From NCBI GenBank assembly GCA_034928145.1, contig JAYFPE010000016.1, forward strand, positions 1 through 64,000: DNA of 64,000 nucleotides, in the 5' to 3' direction. This document shows, one piece after another, positions 7,806-15,962 of the stretch; positions within the stretch are counted from its first letter, which is position 1, and every line of letters starts with the position of its first letter. A model generated the notes under the pieces. That model ran no database searches. It saw only the letters and a program-made list of their open reading frames with translations, and was not told the origin of the DNA. The translations under genes and the position numbers were made by a program. The stretch is from Pelethousia sp034928145 (GTDB taxonomy: Bacteria; Bacillota; Clostridia; Christensenellales; CAG-138).

Positions 7806-8327
7806 ATGTTCAAAAGAATTGCCATTGGCAACGACCATGGCGGTGTGGAAGCGAAGAATCTGATTGTGGGCTATTTAACGGCGCATGGGTACGAAGTGAC
7901 CAACATGGGCAGTGATACCGGGGAGATCGTGCGCTACCCTTACTATGCGGCGCAGGTATGCAATGCTGTTATAGAAGGCAAGGCCGATGGGGGGATCTTG
8001 ATCTGCTCCACGGGCATCGGTATGAGCATTATGGCCAATAAATTCAAGGGCATCCGGGCTTCCCTCTGCACCACGCCCTACCTGGCGCAGATGACCCGCC
8101 GCCATAACAATTCCAACGTGCTTTGCCTGGGCGGTAAAACCACCCCCCTGTCCGAGATTTCCGGCATTGTGGAGGAGTGGCTGCGCCATGAATATGAGGG
8201 GGGCAGGCACGATATCTCCCTGCGCATGATAGCTATGGGCGAGGATGCCATGGAGGGCGTATGCAAGTGGACGCCGCCCCAGGACATTTCCCTCAAGGAA
8301 GCAAATCAGGGGGAGGAGCGCGCATGA
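7806..8327 (+). CDS. RpiB/LacAB-family sugar-phosphate isomerase with C-terminal extension
   Basis: 173 residues from the start chosen here. The start at 7806 has AGGAGG eleven bases upstream; an earlier in-frame ATG at 7758 does not. The RpiB fold is clear: IAIGNDHGGVEAKN at the N-terminus, an ICSTGIGMSIMANK anion loop (about residue 61) with the catalytic Cys, and RRHNNSNVLCLGG (about 97). Family members convert ribose/allose/galactose 5- or 6-phosphates between aldose and ketose. About 25 residues follow the usual RpiB end. A second, standard-length RpiB is encoded at 43192-43635, so this copy probably serves the sugar released by the operon. First gene of the LacI-controlled operon; its stop overlaps the next start. 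Confidence 0.85.
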   Translation: MFKRIAIGNDHGGVEAKNLIVGYLTAHGYEVTNMGSDTGEIVRYPYYAAQVCNAVIEGKADGGILICSTGIGMSIMANKFKGIRASLCTTPYLAQMTRRHNNSNVLCLGGKTTPLSEISGIVEEWLRHEYEGGRHDISLRMIAMGEDAMEGVCKWTPPQDISLKEANQGEERA

Positions 8328-9166
8328 TGAAACTGTCGGTTGCCATTGCGGACGCCGTTGCGGGCCCTTCCGCATTCGTTGTATGGCGCGGGTTTGAGGA
8401 TTCCGCGCGGAAGGCAGCGGAATACGGATATCATGGCGTTGAGCTGGCGCTGCGTTGCAAGGAAGATGTGGATGCACCCGCACTCCGCCATTTGCTCAAG
8501 CAGTATGGGCTGGAGGTAAGCTGCGTCAGCACCGGGCAGGTCTTCGCGGATCTGGGCCTTTATTTGACCAATCCCGATGAGGCGCAGCGCGGAGAGGCGC
8601 TCCGGGTCCTCAACGGGCTGGTAGAGATGGCGGCGGAGTTTGGCGGTATGATAAATCTGGGCCGCTGCCGGGGTTTCATCGCCCCCAACCAGGATAAGCG
8701 CGAGGCCACAGACTTGTTCTTAGGCTCTCTGGATATACTTCTGCCCATAGCGAAAAGCCTGGGCGTCACTGTGATCATCGAGCCGGTGAACCGGTATGAG
8801 ATCAACTTCATCAACAATGTGGGAGAATGCGCTGCACTGCTTAAGGAAGTAGCACATCCCAATGTAGGGATCATGCCCGACGTGTTCCATATGAATATTG
8901 AGGATGCGCATATTGGCAGGGCGCTTGCCGACAACGCCGCCCTGGTCAAGTACGTACATCTGGCCGATTCCAACCGGTTGGCGCCGGGATGGGGGCATCT
9001 TGACTTCAACGAGGTGTTCGCGGGTCTGCGGCAGGGTGGCTATGACGGCTGGGTCTCCATCGAAATATTGCCCAAGCCTGATCCCGATACGGCGGCCAGG
9101 CAGGCGGCCGACACCATACTGCCGCTGGTGCGGCGCTATAATGAAGGCGATATGTTTTTTGCATAA
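8324..9166 (+). CDS. TIM-barrel sugar isomerase/epimerase
   Basis: 280 residues, xylose-isomerase-like TIM barrel, translationally coupled to the preceding gene through an ATGA overlap; GGGAGGAG lies eight bases upstream. Metal-binding signature residues are visible: Glu in VIIEPVNRYEINFINN (about residue 147), Asp-His in IMPDVFHMNIE (about 183), the KYVHLADSN strand (about 208) and Glu in VSIEILPKP (about 245). This is the pattern of D-tagatose-3-epimerase, hydroxypyruvate isomerase and related enzymes. In the context of a glycoside-degrading operon it probably epimerises or isomerises the released sugar. Substrate not predictable by eye. Confidence 0.8.
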   Translation: MMKLSVAIADAVAGPSAFVVWRGFEDSARKAAEYGYHGVELALRCKEDVDAPALRHLLKQYGLEVSCVSTGQVFADLGLYLTNPDEAQRGEALRVLNGLVEMAAEFGGMINLGRCRGFIAPNQDKREATDLFLGSLDILLPIAKSLGVTVIIEPVNRYEINFINNVGECAALLKEVAHPNVGIMPDVFHMNIEDAHIGRALADNAALVKYVHLADSNRLAPGWGHLDFNEVFAGLRQGGYDGWVSIEILPKPDPDTAARQAADTILPLVRRYNEGDMFFA

Positions 9167-9183
9167 GCCGTACGGAACAGTTT

Positions 9184-9202
9184 CCGGCGGCAAAGCCGCC
9201 GG
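9184..9202 (+). other. intercistronic RNA hairpin before the BMP lipoprotein gene
   Basis: CCGGCGGC-AAA-GCCGCCGG, a perfect 8-bp stem with a 3-base loop and no T-run after it, so not a typical terminator. It sits 14 bases before AAGGAGG. Its likely role is to protect or separate the transcript of the abundant binding protein. A near copy stands before the BtpA gene. Confidence 0.6.
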
Positions 9203-9227
9203 TATAATTCAAAGGAGGATATTTTCA

Positions 9228-10361
9228 ATGAAAAAAGGGCTTGTACTAATGATGGCACTGCTCATGGTTCTCTCCCTGGCCGCCTGCGCCAACAATACGC
9301 CGGCGCCCGCGGCCCCGTCCGCGGAGGCTCCGGCCGCTACCGACAGTGAAGCAGCCGAAGCTTCGGCCGCTCCCGAAGCTTCCAATGAAGCGCTTAAGGT
9401 TGCCATCGTGCAGGGTATCCGCGGTGACAAAGGCTTCAACGACCAGGCCTACCGCGGGATGGAAATGGCCGCGGCGGATTTCGGCATCACCTTCGACGGG
9501 GCCGAGTGCAACGATCTGGCCGAGGTGGATGCGGCGCTGCGCAACTATGCCGATGCCGGGGATTATGACCTAATCATGGCCGTGGGCTCCAACTATGGGG
9601 ACAGCCTCGCCCTGGTTGCCAGCGATTACCCGGATCAGAAGTTTTCCCTGGTGGATACCTTCATGGATCCCGCGCCCGAAAACGTCCACTGGAACGCCGC
9701 CATCGATGCGGAGCAGGGTTTTCTCTCCGGCGTCATCTCGGGCTTTGTGACCAAGGGCGATTATCCCGAAGTCTTCACCCGTGCCAATGCGGATAAAAAC
9801 GTTATCGTCTATGCAGGCGGTGCCGATTCCCCCACCTCCCGCGCGGGCGCGGCTGGCTACATGGCCGGCGTATATTACGTAAACCCGGATTGTGAGATCA
9901 TCTACAACATCGTGGGCAGCTACAATGATCCCGTCAAGGCTAAGGAAATTGCCATGAACGGCGTGGCCCGCGGCGCGGATATCATCACCGGCAACTGCGG
10001 CTCCGGCAGCATGGGCCTCAAGGAAGCCGCCAATGAAGCGGGCTGCTACTTTATCGCCACTTCCCTCTCGGGCTTGGATCCCGTGTCCAGCCTGTGCACC
10101 TCGGTGAAGCTGAGCGAAAACCAGGTGTATGATGAGATCAAGGCTGTTGTGGAAGGCACCTGGACGTCCGGCGGCGAGCGCAAGGGCATTGCGGCGGGCT
10201 ACTGCGACTACAGCGTAGAAGGCGTGAACATCGACTTCCCCCAGGAACTGCTGGATAAGGTGGACGCCGTGCGCGAAGCCATCAAGAACGGCCAAATCCA
10301 GCTTCCCACGGATGTGGACCAGCTCGATGCCTGGAAGGCCGCCAATCAATTCCAGGGCTAA
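9228..10361 (+). CDS. BMP-family ABC transporter substrate-binding lipoprotein
   Basis: Nucleoside-type binding protein of 377 residues. It starts at the ATG behind AAAGGAGG. It has a lipoprotein signal peptide ending in LSLAAC (Cys 20), then an Ala/Pro/Glu-rich linker to about residue 45, then the BMP (PnrA/Med) domain: VAIVQGIRGDKGFNDQAYRG, VGSNYGDSLALVASDYPDQK, AEQGFLSGVISG and GADIITGNCGSGSMGLKEAA. The characterised members bind purine nucleosides, inosine or riboflavin. It is followed by its ATPase and two permeases, giving a complete importer. With the nucleoside-hydrolase paralogs downstream, a nucleoside or nucleoside-like N-glycoside is the likely cargo. Confidence 0.93.
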   Translation: MKKGLVLMMALLMVLSLAACANNTPAPAAPSAEAPAATDSEAAEASAAPEASNEALKVAIVQGIRGDKGFNDQAYRGMEMAAADFGITFDGAECNDLAEVDAALRNYADAGDYDLIMAVGSNYGDSLALVASDYPDQKFSLVDTFMDPAPENVHWNAAIDAEQGFLSGVISGFVTKGDYPEVFTRANADKNVIVYAGGADSPTSRAGAAGYMAGVYYVNPDCEIIYNIVGSYNDPVKAKEIAMNGVARGADIITGNCGSGSMGLKEAANEAGCYFIATSLSGLDPVSSLCTSVKLSENQVYDEIKAVVEGTWTSGGERKGIAAGYCDYSVEGVNIDFPQELLDKVDAVREAIKNGQIQLPTDVDQLDAWKAANQFQG

Positions 10362-10413
10362 TGCCCAGACCTTTCGAGGTTGACCGACAAATCTAAAGAG
10401 GTAGGTTGAGTCC

Positions 10414-11943
10414 GTGGAAATCATCAGAATGTCAGAGATCACCAAGCGATATCCCGGAACGCTGGCGCTAAACAAGGTAGACGCGCGCCTGGAGGAGGGG
10501 GAGATTCTCTCTCTCCTGGGCGAGAACGGGGCCGGAAAGACCACGCTGATGAAGATCCTCTATGGTATGGAGAAGCCCGACGCGGGCGAGATATTCATCC
10601 GTGGGGAGAAAGTTGCGTTCAACAACCCCAATGATGCCATTGCCAGAGGAATCTGCATGGTCCACCAGCACTTTATGCTGGTTCCGGCCTTTACGGTGAT
10701 AGAGAATGTCATCGCGGGCATCGAGCCCCGCAAGGGCGTGTTTGTAGACCGAAGGGCTGCGGAAAGCAAGGTGGCCGCGCTGGTGGAAAAGTACCGCTTT
10801 AACATCGACCCTCACGCCAAGGTTGGGAGCCTATCCGTAGGCGAGCAGCAGCGCGTGGAGATTTTAAAGGCACTGTACCGGGACGCCAAGATCCTGATTC
10901 TGGATGAGCCTTCCGCGGTCCTGACCCCTTATGAGGTGGACGAGCTGTTTGTCACGCTGCGCTTTTTGCGGGAGCAGGGCACCAGCATCGTCATCATCAC
11001 CCATAAGCTCAAGGAAACCATGAACGTGGCCGACCGCGTAATGGTGTTGCGCAACGGTGTGCTTATCCACGACGATGTGAAACCCACCGATACCAACCCC
11101 CAGGAACTCTCTGCAATGATGGTGGGCCGCCTGATCCAATTGGAGGCCCGCCATCCTTCCCCCCGCATCGGAGACGTGAAATTCAGCGTCAAAAACCTCA
11201 CAGTGAAGGACGAGCGGGGATGCGAGAAAGTGAAAGACGTGAGCTTCGACATCCGCGAAGGGGAGATATTGGGTATCGCCGGCATTGAGGGCAACGGCCA
11301 GTGCGAACTCATCGAGGCCCTCACAGGGCTGACCACACCCGAATCCGGCGAGGTATTGCTGGATGGCAAACCCCTTTGCGGCACCGCGCGTGATTTTATA
11401 GACAGAGGTGTTGGCCATGTCCCCGAGGACCGCACCCACATGGGCCTGATTGCGCCCATGACGATAAAATGCAACATGATCTTAGGCTATCAGGATTCCC
11501 CGGATATGAGCCGCCATAAGCTGATGCGCTGGAAGGAGATCACCGCCTATGCAGAGACCTGCCGGGAGGAGTTTGGCGTAAAAACCCCCACCGTGGAAGC
11601 ACCGGTGAGCTCCCTTTCGGGGGGCAACCAGCAAAAGGTGATCATCGCGCGGGTGCTTTCCCGTGAGCACGAAGCGTTGATCGTAGCGCACCCCACCCGG
11701 GGCATCGACGTAGGCGCCCAGGAGTACATTCACAACGAACTGTACAAATTCCGAGATAAGGGCAAGGCCATGCTCCTCATCTCGGCGGATTTGGACGAGG
11801 TTGTCAAGCTCAGCGACCGGCTGCTGGTGATTTATGAGGGGCGCATCGTTGCGGACTGCGGGCCTGAGGAGTTTTCCAAGGTACAGCTCGGGCTTCTGAT
11901 GACGGGTAATTCTCTAGAAAGCGTAAAGGAGGTGGGCGCATGA
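10414..11943 (+). CDS. ABC transporter ATP-binding protein, duplicated ATPase (BMP/ribose type)
   Basis: 509 residues containing two ABC ATPase domains. Domain 1 (about 5-240) has Walker A GENGAGKTTL, signature LSVGEQQRVEI and Walker B ILILDEPSAVLTP. Domain 2 (about 260-500) has the degenerate GIEGNGQCELIEAL loop typical of the second half of RbsA-like proteins, plus SLSGGNQQKVIIARVLS and a weaker Walker B, ALIVAHPTRGID. The GTG start at 10414 has GAGGT about eleven bases upstream; an ATG at 10429 is an alternative. The stop overlaps the next start (ATGA). Confidence 0.95.
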   Translation: MEIIRMSEITKRYPGTLALNKVDARLEEGEILSLLGENGAGKTTLMKILYGMEKPDAGEIFIRGEKVAFNNPNDAIARGICMVHQHFMLVPAFTVIENVIAGIEPRKGVFVDRRAAESKVAALVEKYRFNIDPHAKVGSLSVGEQQRVEILKALYRDAKILILDEPSAVLTPYEVDELFVTLRFLREQGTSIVIITHKLKETMNVADRVMVLRNGVLIHDDVKPTDTNPQELSAMMVGRLIQLEARHPSPRIGDVKFSVKNLTVKDERGCEKVKDVSFDIREGEILGIAGIEGNGQCELIEALTGLTTPESGEVLLDGKPLCGTARDFIDRGVGHVPEDRTHMGLIAPMTIKCNMILGYQDSPDMSRHKLMRWKEITAYAETCREEFGVKTPTVEAPVSSLSGGNQQKVIIARVLSREHEALIVAHPTRGIDVGAQEYIHNELYKFRDKGKAMLLISADLDEVVKLSDRLLVIYEGRIVADCGPEEFSKVQLGLLMTGNSLESVKEVGA

Positions 11944-13046
11944 ACGAGCATAACAGAAAGCGGGTTGCGGACGGCATCACGATATTCGGGCGCTCCGCCT
12001 TGGCGCTTCTGGCGGCGCTGCTCATTGGCGGCGTGGTCATTTCCCTGGGCGGCTATTCCTTTATGGAAGTCTACACCGCTATCTTCAAAGGCTCTCTTGG
12101 CACATCTCGGGGTATGCTGCTATCCCTAGCCACCGCCACGCCGCTGATGTTCACCGGGTTGGGGTTTGCCATTGGCATCAAGGTTGGCATCGTCAACACG
12201 GGTTTGGAAGGACAGCTTTACATGGGCGGCCTGACCGCGGCGCTGGTGGGCATCTATGTGGACTTTTTGCCCGGTGCGACCCACGCAGCGGCCACCATGT
12301 TGGCAGGCGCCATCGGCGGCGGCGCCGTGGGCCTGCTGATGGGCTGGTTCCGCACGCGTTTCGGCGCGCCCGAGGTCATCACGGGCATCATGCTCAACAG
12401 CATCATTACATATTTTACCGGGTATCTGGTCAACGGGCCTCTCAAGCCCGCTGGCGCGGGCTCCCCCCAGACGGCACCCATCCTCAAAAGCGCCGAGCTA
12501 TCACGCCTTGCTTCCAAATCCCAGCTTACCACGGCGCTGATCGTTTGCGTGATCCTGTGCATTCTCATTTATCTCCTGCAAAAGCGCACGATATGGGGAT
12601 TCAAGATGACAGCCGTGGGAATGAACCCACTGGCGGCTAAAGTGGCCGGCATCAACGACTCGCGGATGTACCTGGCCGCCCTGGTGCTTTCGGGCGCCAT
12701 GGCCGGGCTGGGCGGCGCGGCGCTGGTGCAGGGCGTGTTCAAACGCTTTGTGGATGTTATCTCCAACGGCTACGGCTTCCAAGGCATTCCGGTATCCGCC
12801 CTGGCGGCGCATAACCCTCTGGGTGTGATTTTTGCAGCCATCCTTTTCGGCGTACTGAAGGCAGGGGCGACCATGGTGAACCAGAGCACCACCATTCCGT
12901 TTGAGTTCGTGGATATGGTGCAGGCCCTGGTGGTGGTGTTCGTGGCCGCGCCCTCCATCATCCTTTCGCCCATACAAAAAATCAGGAGCATCATCAAAAA
13001 GAAGGGCGGCGGCTCGGCCGCCGCAGGTCAGGGGGGTGCGGCATGA
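11940..13046 (+). CDS. ABC transporter permease, BMP/ribose family, subunit 1
   Basis: 368-residue integral membrane protein with about nine or ten hydrophobic segments, of the branched-chain/ribose permease fold (BPD_transp_2). It contains the family's GLEGQLYMGG and VGMNPLAAKVAGI stretches; the latter is the cytoplasmic coupling loop (about residue 223). A short basic and Gly/Ala-rich tail follows. It overlaps both the ATPase gene and the next permease by four bases, so the importer is translated as a coupled unit. Confidence 0.93.
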   Translation: MNEHNRKRVADGITIFGRSALALLAALLIGGVVISLGGYSFMEVYTAIFKGSLGTSRGMLLSLATATPLMFTGLGFAIGIKVGIVNTGLEGQLYMGGLTAALVGIYVDFLPGATHAAATMLAGAIGGGAVGLLMGWFRTRFGAPEVITGIMLNSIITYFTGYLVNGPLKPAGAGSPQTAPILKSAELSRLASKSQLTTALIVCVILCILIYLLQKRTIWGFKMTAVGMNPLAAKVAGINDSRMYLAALVLSGAMAGLGGAALVQGVFKRFVDVISNGYGFQGIPVSALAAHNPLGVIFAAILFGVLKAGATMVNQSTTIPFEFVDMVQALVVVFVAAPSIILSPIQKIRSIIKKKGGGSAAAGQGGAA

Positions 13047-13969
13047 ACAGCGATATCATACTCGCCATTATTACATCGACGCTGCGGCTTTCGGTTCCCG
13101 TTATGCTGGCGGCGGTGGGCTGCTCCTTCTCTACACGGGCCGGCGTAACCGCATTCGGCTGCGAGGGCATGATGGCCGCGGGCGCCATCTTCGCCGTCAT
13201 CGGATCGGACTTTACAGGGAGCAAATGGATCGGCGTCTTGCTGGCGATACTGGCAGGTATGCTCGTCTCTTCCCTGCATGCTGTGCTGCACGTAAAATAC
13301 AGGGTTAACGCCACGCTTTCGGGCATGAGCGTGAACCTTCTGGGAGCTGCCCTGGGGGCGCTGGCGCTCAAGCTGGTATGGAAGGTTTCCGGCATGTCTC
13401 CGGATGTGGCGGCGTTTTCCAAAATTGCGGCCACCCCCAGCCTGAGCTGGATGGCGCGCATACCGGTGATCGGTTACGTGTTGGGCGAACAAAGCCTCTT
13501 TTTGCTGATCACCATCGCGGTCGTAATTGTGGGCTGGGTGTTCTTATATAAGACCACCTTCGGCCTGCGCATGCGCATGGTAGGCGAAAACCCGGTGGCA
13601 GCCAATACCGTGGGCATCAACACGGTGCGGTACAAGTACATGGGCGTATTGGTGTGCGGTCTGCTTTCCGGCCTGGCCGGCGCCTTCCTCTCCCTGGTGG
13701 GCATGAACCGCTACATCATCGGCATGACGGCGGGCCGCGGCTACGTGGCTATGGTCATCAACAACCTGGGGGCTTCTAACCCTATAGGATCAGCTCTATC
13801 GGCCCTGTTCTTCGGCTTCTTCGATTGTTTGCAGTTCGTATTTCAGGGCGTGCGTACCCCCAGCCAAATCTTGATGATGCTGCCTTATGTGTTCACGCTG
13901 ATCATCTGCGTGGGCAATACCAAGCGGTCCAAGGGACCGGCCGGCGTGGGCCAGCATTTTGACAGCTAA
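13043..13969 (+). CDS. ABC transporter permease, BMP/ribose family, subunit 2
   Basis: 308-residue membrane partner of the preceding permease. It shows the matching GCEGMMAAGA and VGENPVAANTVGINTVRYKYMG segments (the second is the coupling loop near residue 187) and about eight membrane spans. BMP-type importers normally use two different permeases, as here. The next gene follows after 51 bases that contain a hairpin. Confidence 0.93.
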   Translation: MNSDIILAIITSTLRLSVPVMLAAVGCSFSTRAGVTAFGCEGMMAAGAIFAVIGSDFTGSKWIGVLLAILAGMLVSSLHAVLHVKYRVNATLSGMSVNLLGAALGALALKLVWKVSGMSPDVAAFSKIAATPSLSWMARIPVIGYVLGEQSLFLLITIAVVIVGWVFLYKTTFGLRMRMVGENPVAANTVGINTVRYKYMGVLVCGLLSGLAGAFLSLVGMNRYIIGMTAGRGYVAMVINNLGASNPIGSALSALFFGFFDCLQFVFQGVRTPSQILMMLPYVFTLIICVGNTKRSKGPAGVGQHFDS

Positions 13970-13983
13970 GCGTATACATAACC

Positions 13984-13998
13984 GGCGGCACAGCCGCC
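13984..13998 (+). other. intercistronic RNA hairpin before the BtpA-family gene
   Basis: GGCGGC-ACA-GCCGCC, followed by ATAAT and AGGAGG. It is the same arrangement as at 9184-9202 and again lacks a T-run. Confidence 0.5.
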
Positions 13999-14020
13999 AA
14001 GATAATACAGGAGGAAAGAT

Positions 14021-14830
14021 ATGAAACGCAGTGAATTAAAATCCGTATTCGGTACTTCCCGTCCCATTTTGGGTATGATACATCTGCCGCCCCTGCCCGG
14101 TTCCCCCAACTACCAGGGCAGCATGACGCAGGTAATAGACCATGCGCTGCGGGATGCGGATGCCCTGGTGACCAACGGCATCTCCGCTATGATCGTGGAG
14201 AACCTGGGAGATTACCCCTACTACCCTGTCACGCAGGAGCCCGAGACCGTGGCCGCCATGACCCGTGCGGCGCTGGAACTGCGCAGGGCTTACCCCAACG
14301 TGCCCCTGGGCATCAACGTGCTGCGCAATTCCTGGAAGAGCGCCCTTGCCATCGCTTCCATTGCGGATGCCCAGTTTATCCGCCTCAACATTCTGACGGA
14401 TACCATGGTGACGGACCAGGGCATGCTCAACGGCGAGGCGCACTTGGCACTCCGCTACCGCAAGGCCATCGGCGCCGAGCAAGTGCTTCTGTTCTGCGAC
14501 CTTTACTCCAAGCACGCCGCGCCGCTCGCCCCGCGCGATATCACTACGGTGGCGCATGAGATGGTGGGCCGCGGCATGGCCGACGCGCTGATTATTTCCG
14601 GCACCGAAACGCCTGTGCCGCCCAAGAAAGAGGATGTCGAAGAGGTGCGCCGCGCCGTGCCCGAAACGCCGATCATCCTGGGCAGCGGCGTGACCCTGGG
14701 CGCCCTGGATACGGTTGCCCTGGCCGATGGCACGGTGTTCGGCTACGGCACAAAACCCAGCGGCAATATGAATGATCCGGTGGATGGGCCTACCGTTAAG
14801 AAATTCATGGACGCGGTGCGCGCCCTTTAG
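14021..14830 (+). CDS. BtpA/SgcQ-family TIM-barrel protein
   Basis: 269 residues. The family is recognisable from the N-terminal GMIHLPPLPGSPNYQG, ISAMIVENLGDYPYY, PLGINVLRNSW, FIRLNILT and the C-terminal ADGTVFGYGTKPSGN. The fold is a phosphate-binding TIM barrel. The family was named for a cyanobacterial photosystem I biogenesis factor, but in heterotrophs it sits in sugar operons (E. coli sgcQ) with no proven reaction. Here it lies between the importer and the hydrolases, which suggests a role in processing a sugar or base fragment. AGGAGG lies nine bases before the ATG. Confidence 0.88.
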   Translation: MKRSELKSVFGTSRPILGMIHLPPLPGSPNYQGSMTQVIDHALRDADALVTNGISAMIVENLGDYPYYPVTQEPETVAAMTRAALELRRAYPNVPLGINVLRNSWKSALAIASIADAQFIRLNILTDTMVTDQGMLNGEAHLALRYRKAIGAEQVLLFCDLYSKHAAPLAPRDITTVAHEMVGRGMADALIISGTETPVPPKKEDVEEVRRAVPETPIILGSGVTLGALDTVALADGTVFGYGTKPSGNMNDPVDGPTVKKFMDAVRAL

Positions 14831-14877
14831 CGAAACCGGCGGCGATTTTTACACCCCAAAGCCGCGCGAAGGAAATA

Positions 14878-14901
14878 GGAACGCCCTGATCAGAGCGTTC
14901 C
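14878..14901 (+). other. hairpin between the BtpA gene and the hydrolase array
   Basis: GGAACGC and GCGTTCC pair around CCTGATCAGA. The following bases (TTCATAATAATT) are only weakly T-rich, so this may be a partial terminator that lowers expression of the hydrolases, or a processing site. Confidence 0.4.
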
Positions 14902-14931
14902 TTCATAATAATTAAGGAAAGGTGGTTTCCT

Positions 14932-15936
14932 ATGAGCGAAGAAAAGAGAATTCCCCTCATCATCGATACCGATCCTGGCGACGACGATGCCGCCTCCATC
15001 CTGTGGGCGCTCTCTTGCGGTAAGTTTGACGTGAAGGCGCTCACCATCGCAAGCGGTAACGTAGGGCTGGATAAATGCGCAATTAATGCGCTGCGTACCT
15101 TGGAGGTTAGCAAGCGCACGGATATTCCGGTCTATAAAGGCGCATGGAAGCCTATTGTGATTCCGGCACAGGATGCGAGCTGGATTCACGGGGAGGACGG
15201 CCTCGGAGACGCGGGATTCCCTCTGCCCCAAACCCCAGTTACGCCGGGGTATGCGCCGGCCGAGATGGTGCGCATTGCCAAAGAATCCCTCGAACCCATC
15301 ACGATTCTGGCCCTGGCTCCCATCACCAACGTAGCCCTGGCCATACTCTTGGACGCCGATTTTAAAAAGCACGTCAAAGAGGTGGTATTTATGGGTGGCG
15401 CGGTACGGGTACCCGGCAATATCAGCCCTGGGGCGAGCTTCAATGTGGCTGCCGATCCCCACGCCGCTTCCATCGTTTATAATTCCGGCATCCCGGTGGT
15501 GCAAGTGGGCCTGGATGCGTGCGACCAGGTGACCCAGCGCTGGGAGGATCTGGATGAGATCGGCCTGGCCGGCACGGCTGTGGCGGATTTCGTGGTACGC
15601 ATGATGGAGTTCCGGCGGGATAAGGCGGTCAAGGTCATTAAGAACGAGAAGGGCGAGGTGGTAAGCCGCATCCCCGCCGGCGCACAGGCCGGCCGCGGGA
15701 AGCGCGGCATTGGCCTCAACGATTTGACTACCACCGCTTACCTTATCAACCCCGGCTGGTTCAAGGCGCAGGAAGTGACCATGGATATCGAAACCGGTGG
15801 CCTGACTCCCGGTCGAACCACGGCGGATTTCTTCGGCCTGTGGGGCAAAAAGCCCAACTGTACTTTTGTATACGAAGCGGACGGCCCGGCGCTGGTTGAA
15901 CGATGGGTGGAGGATATTAAGTCGTTCCGCCCGTAG
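14932..15936 (+). CDS. nucleoside hydrolase-like protein, paralog 1
   Basis: 334 residues, inosine-uridine nucleoside hydrolase superfamily. The N-terminal calcium site DTDPGDDDA (residues about 12-20), the Asn of ASGNVGL, WIHGEDGLG, ALAPITNVAL and MGGAVRVPGN are all present. By eye alignment to RihA-type enzymes, two active-site positions differ. The Glu of the AEFN motif is Ser here (GASFN, about residue 164). The His of the HD pair ahead of the C-terminal helix is Asn (GLNDLTTTAY, about 263), while the neighbouring calcium-binding Asp is kept. Known hydrolases cleave the N-glycosidic bond of nucleosides to free base and ribose; with these changes the substrate or leaving group may differ. 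First of four tandem copies. Confidence 0.9.
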   Translation: MSEEKRIPLIIDTDPGDDDAASILWALSCGKFDVKALTIASGNVGLDKCAINALRTLEVSKRTDIPVYKGAWKPIVIPAQDASWIHGEDGLGDAGFPLPQTPVTPGYAPAEMVRIAKESLEPITILALAPITNVALAILLDADFKKHVKEVVFMGGAVRVPGNISPGASFNVAADPHAASIVYNSGIPVVQVGLDACDQVTQRWEDLDEIGLAGTAVADFVVRMMEFRRDKAVKVIKNEKGEVVSRIPAGAQAGRGKRGIGLNDLTTTAYLINPGWFKAQEVTMDIETGGLTPGRTTADFFGLWGKKPNCTFVYEADGPALVERWVEDIKSFRP

Positions 15937-15962
15937 ATCCGCACGAGCAAAAAGGAGATCCA

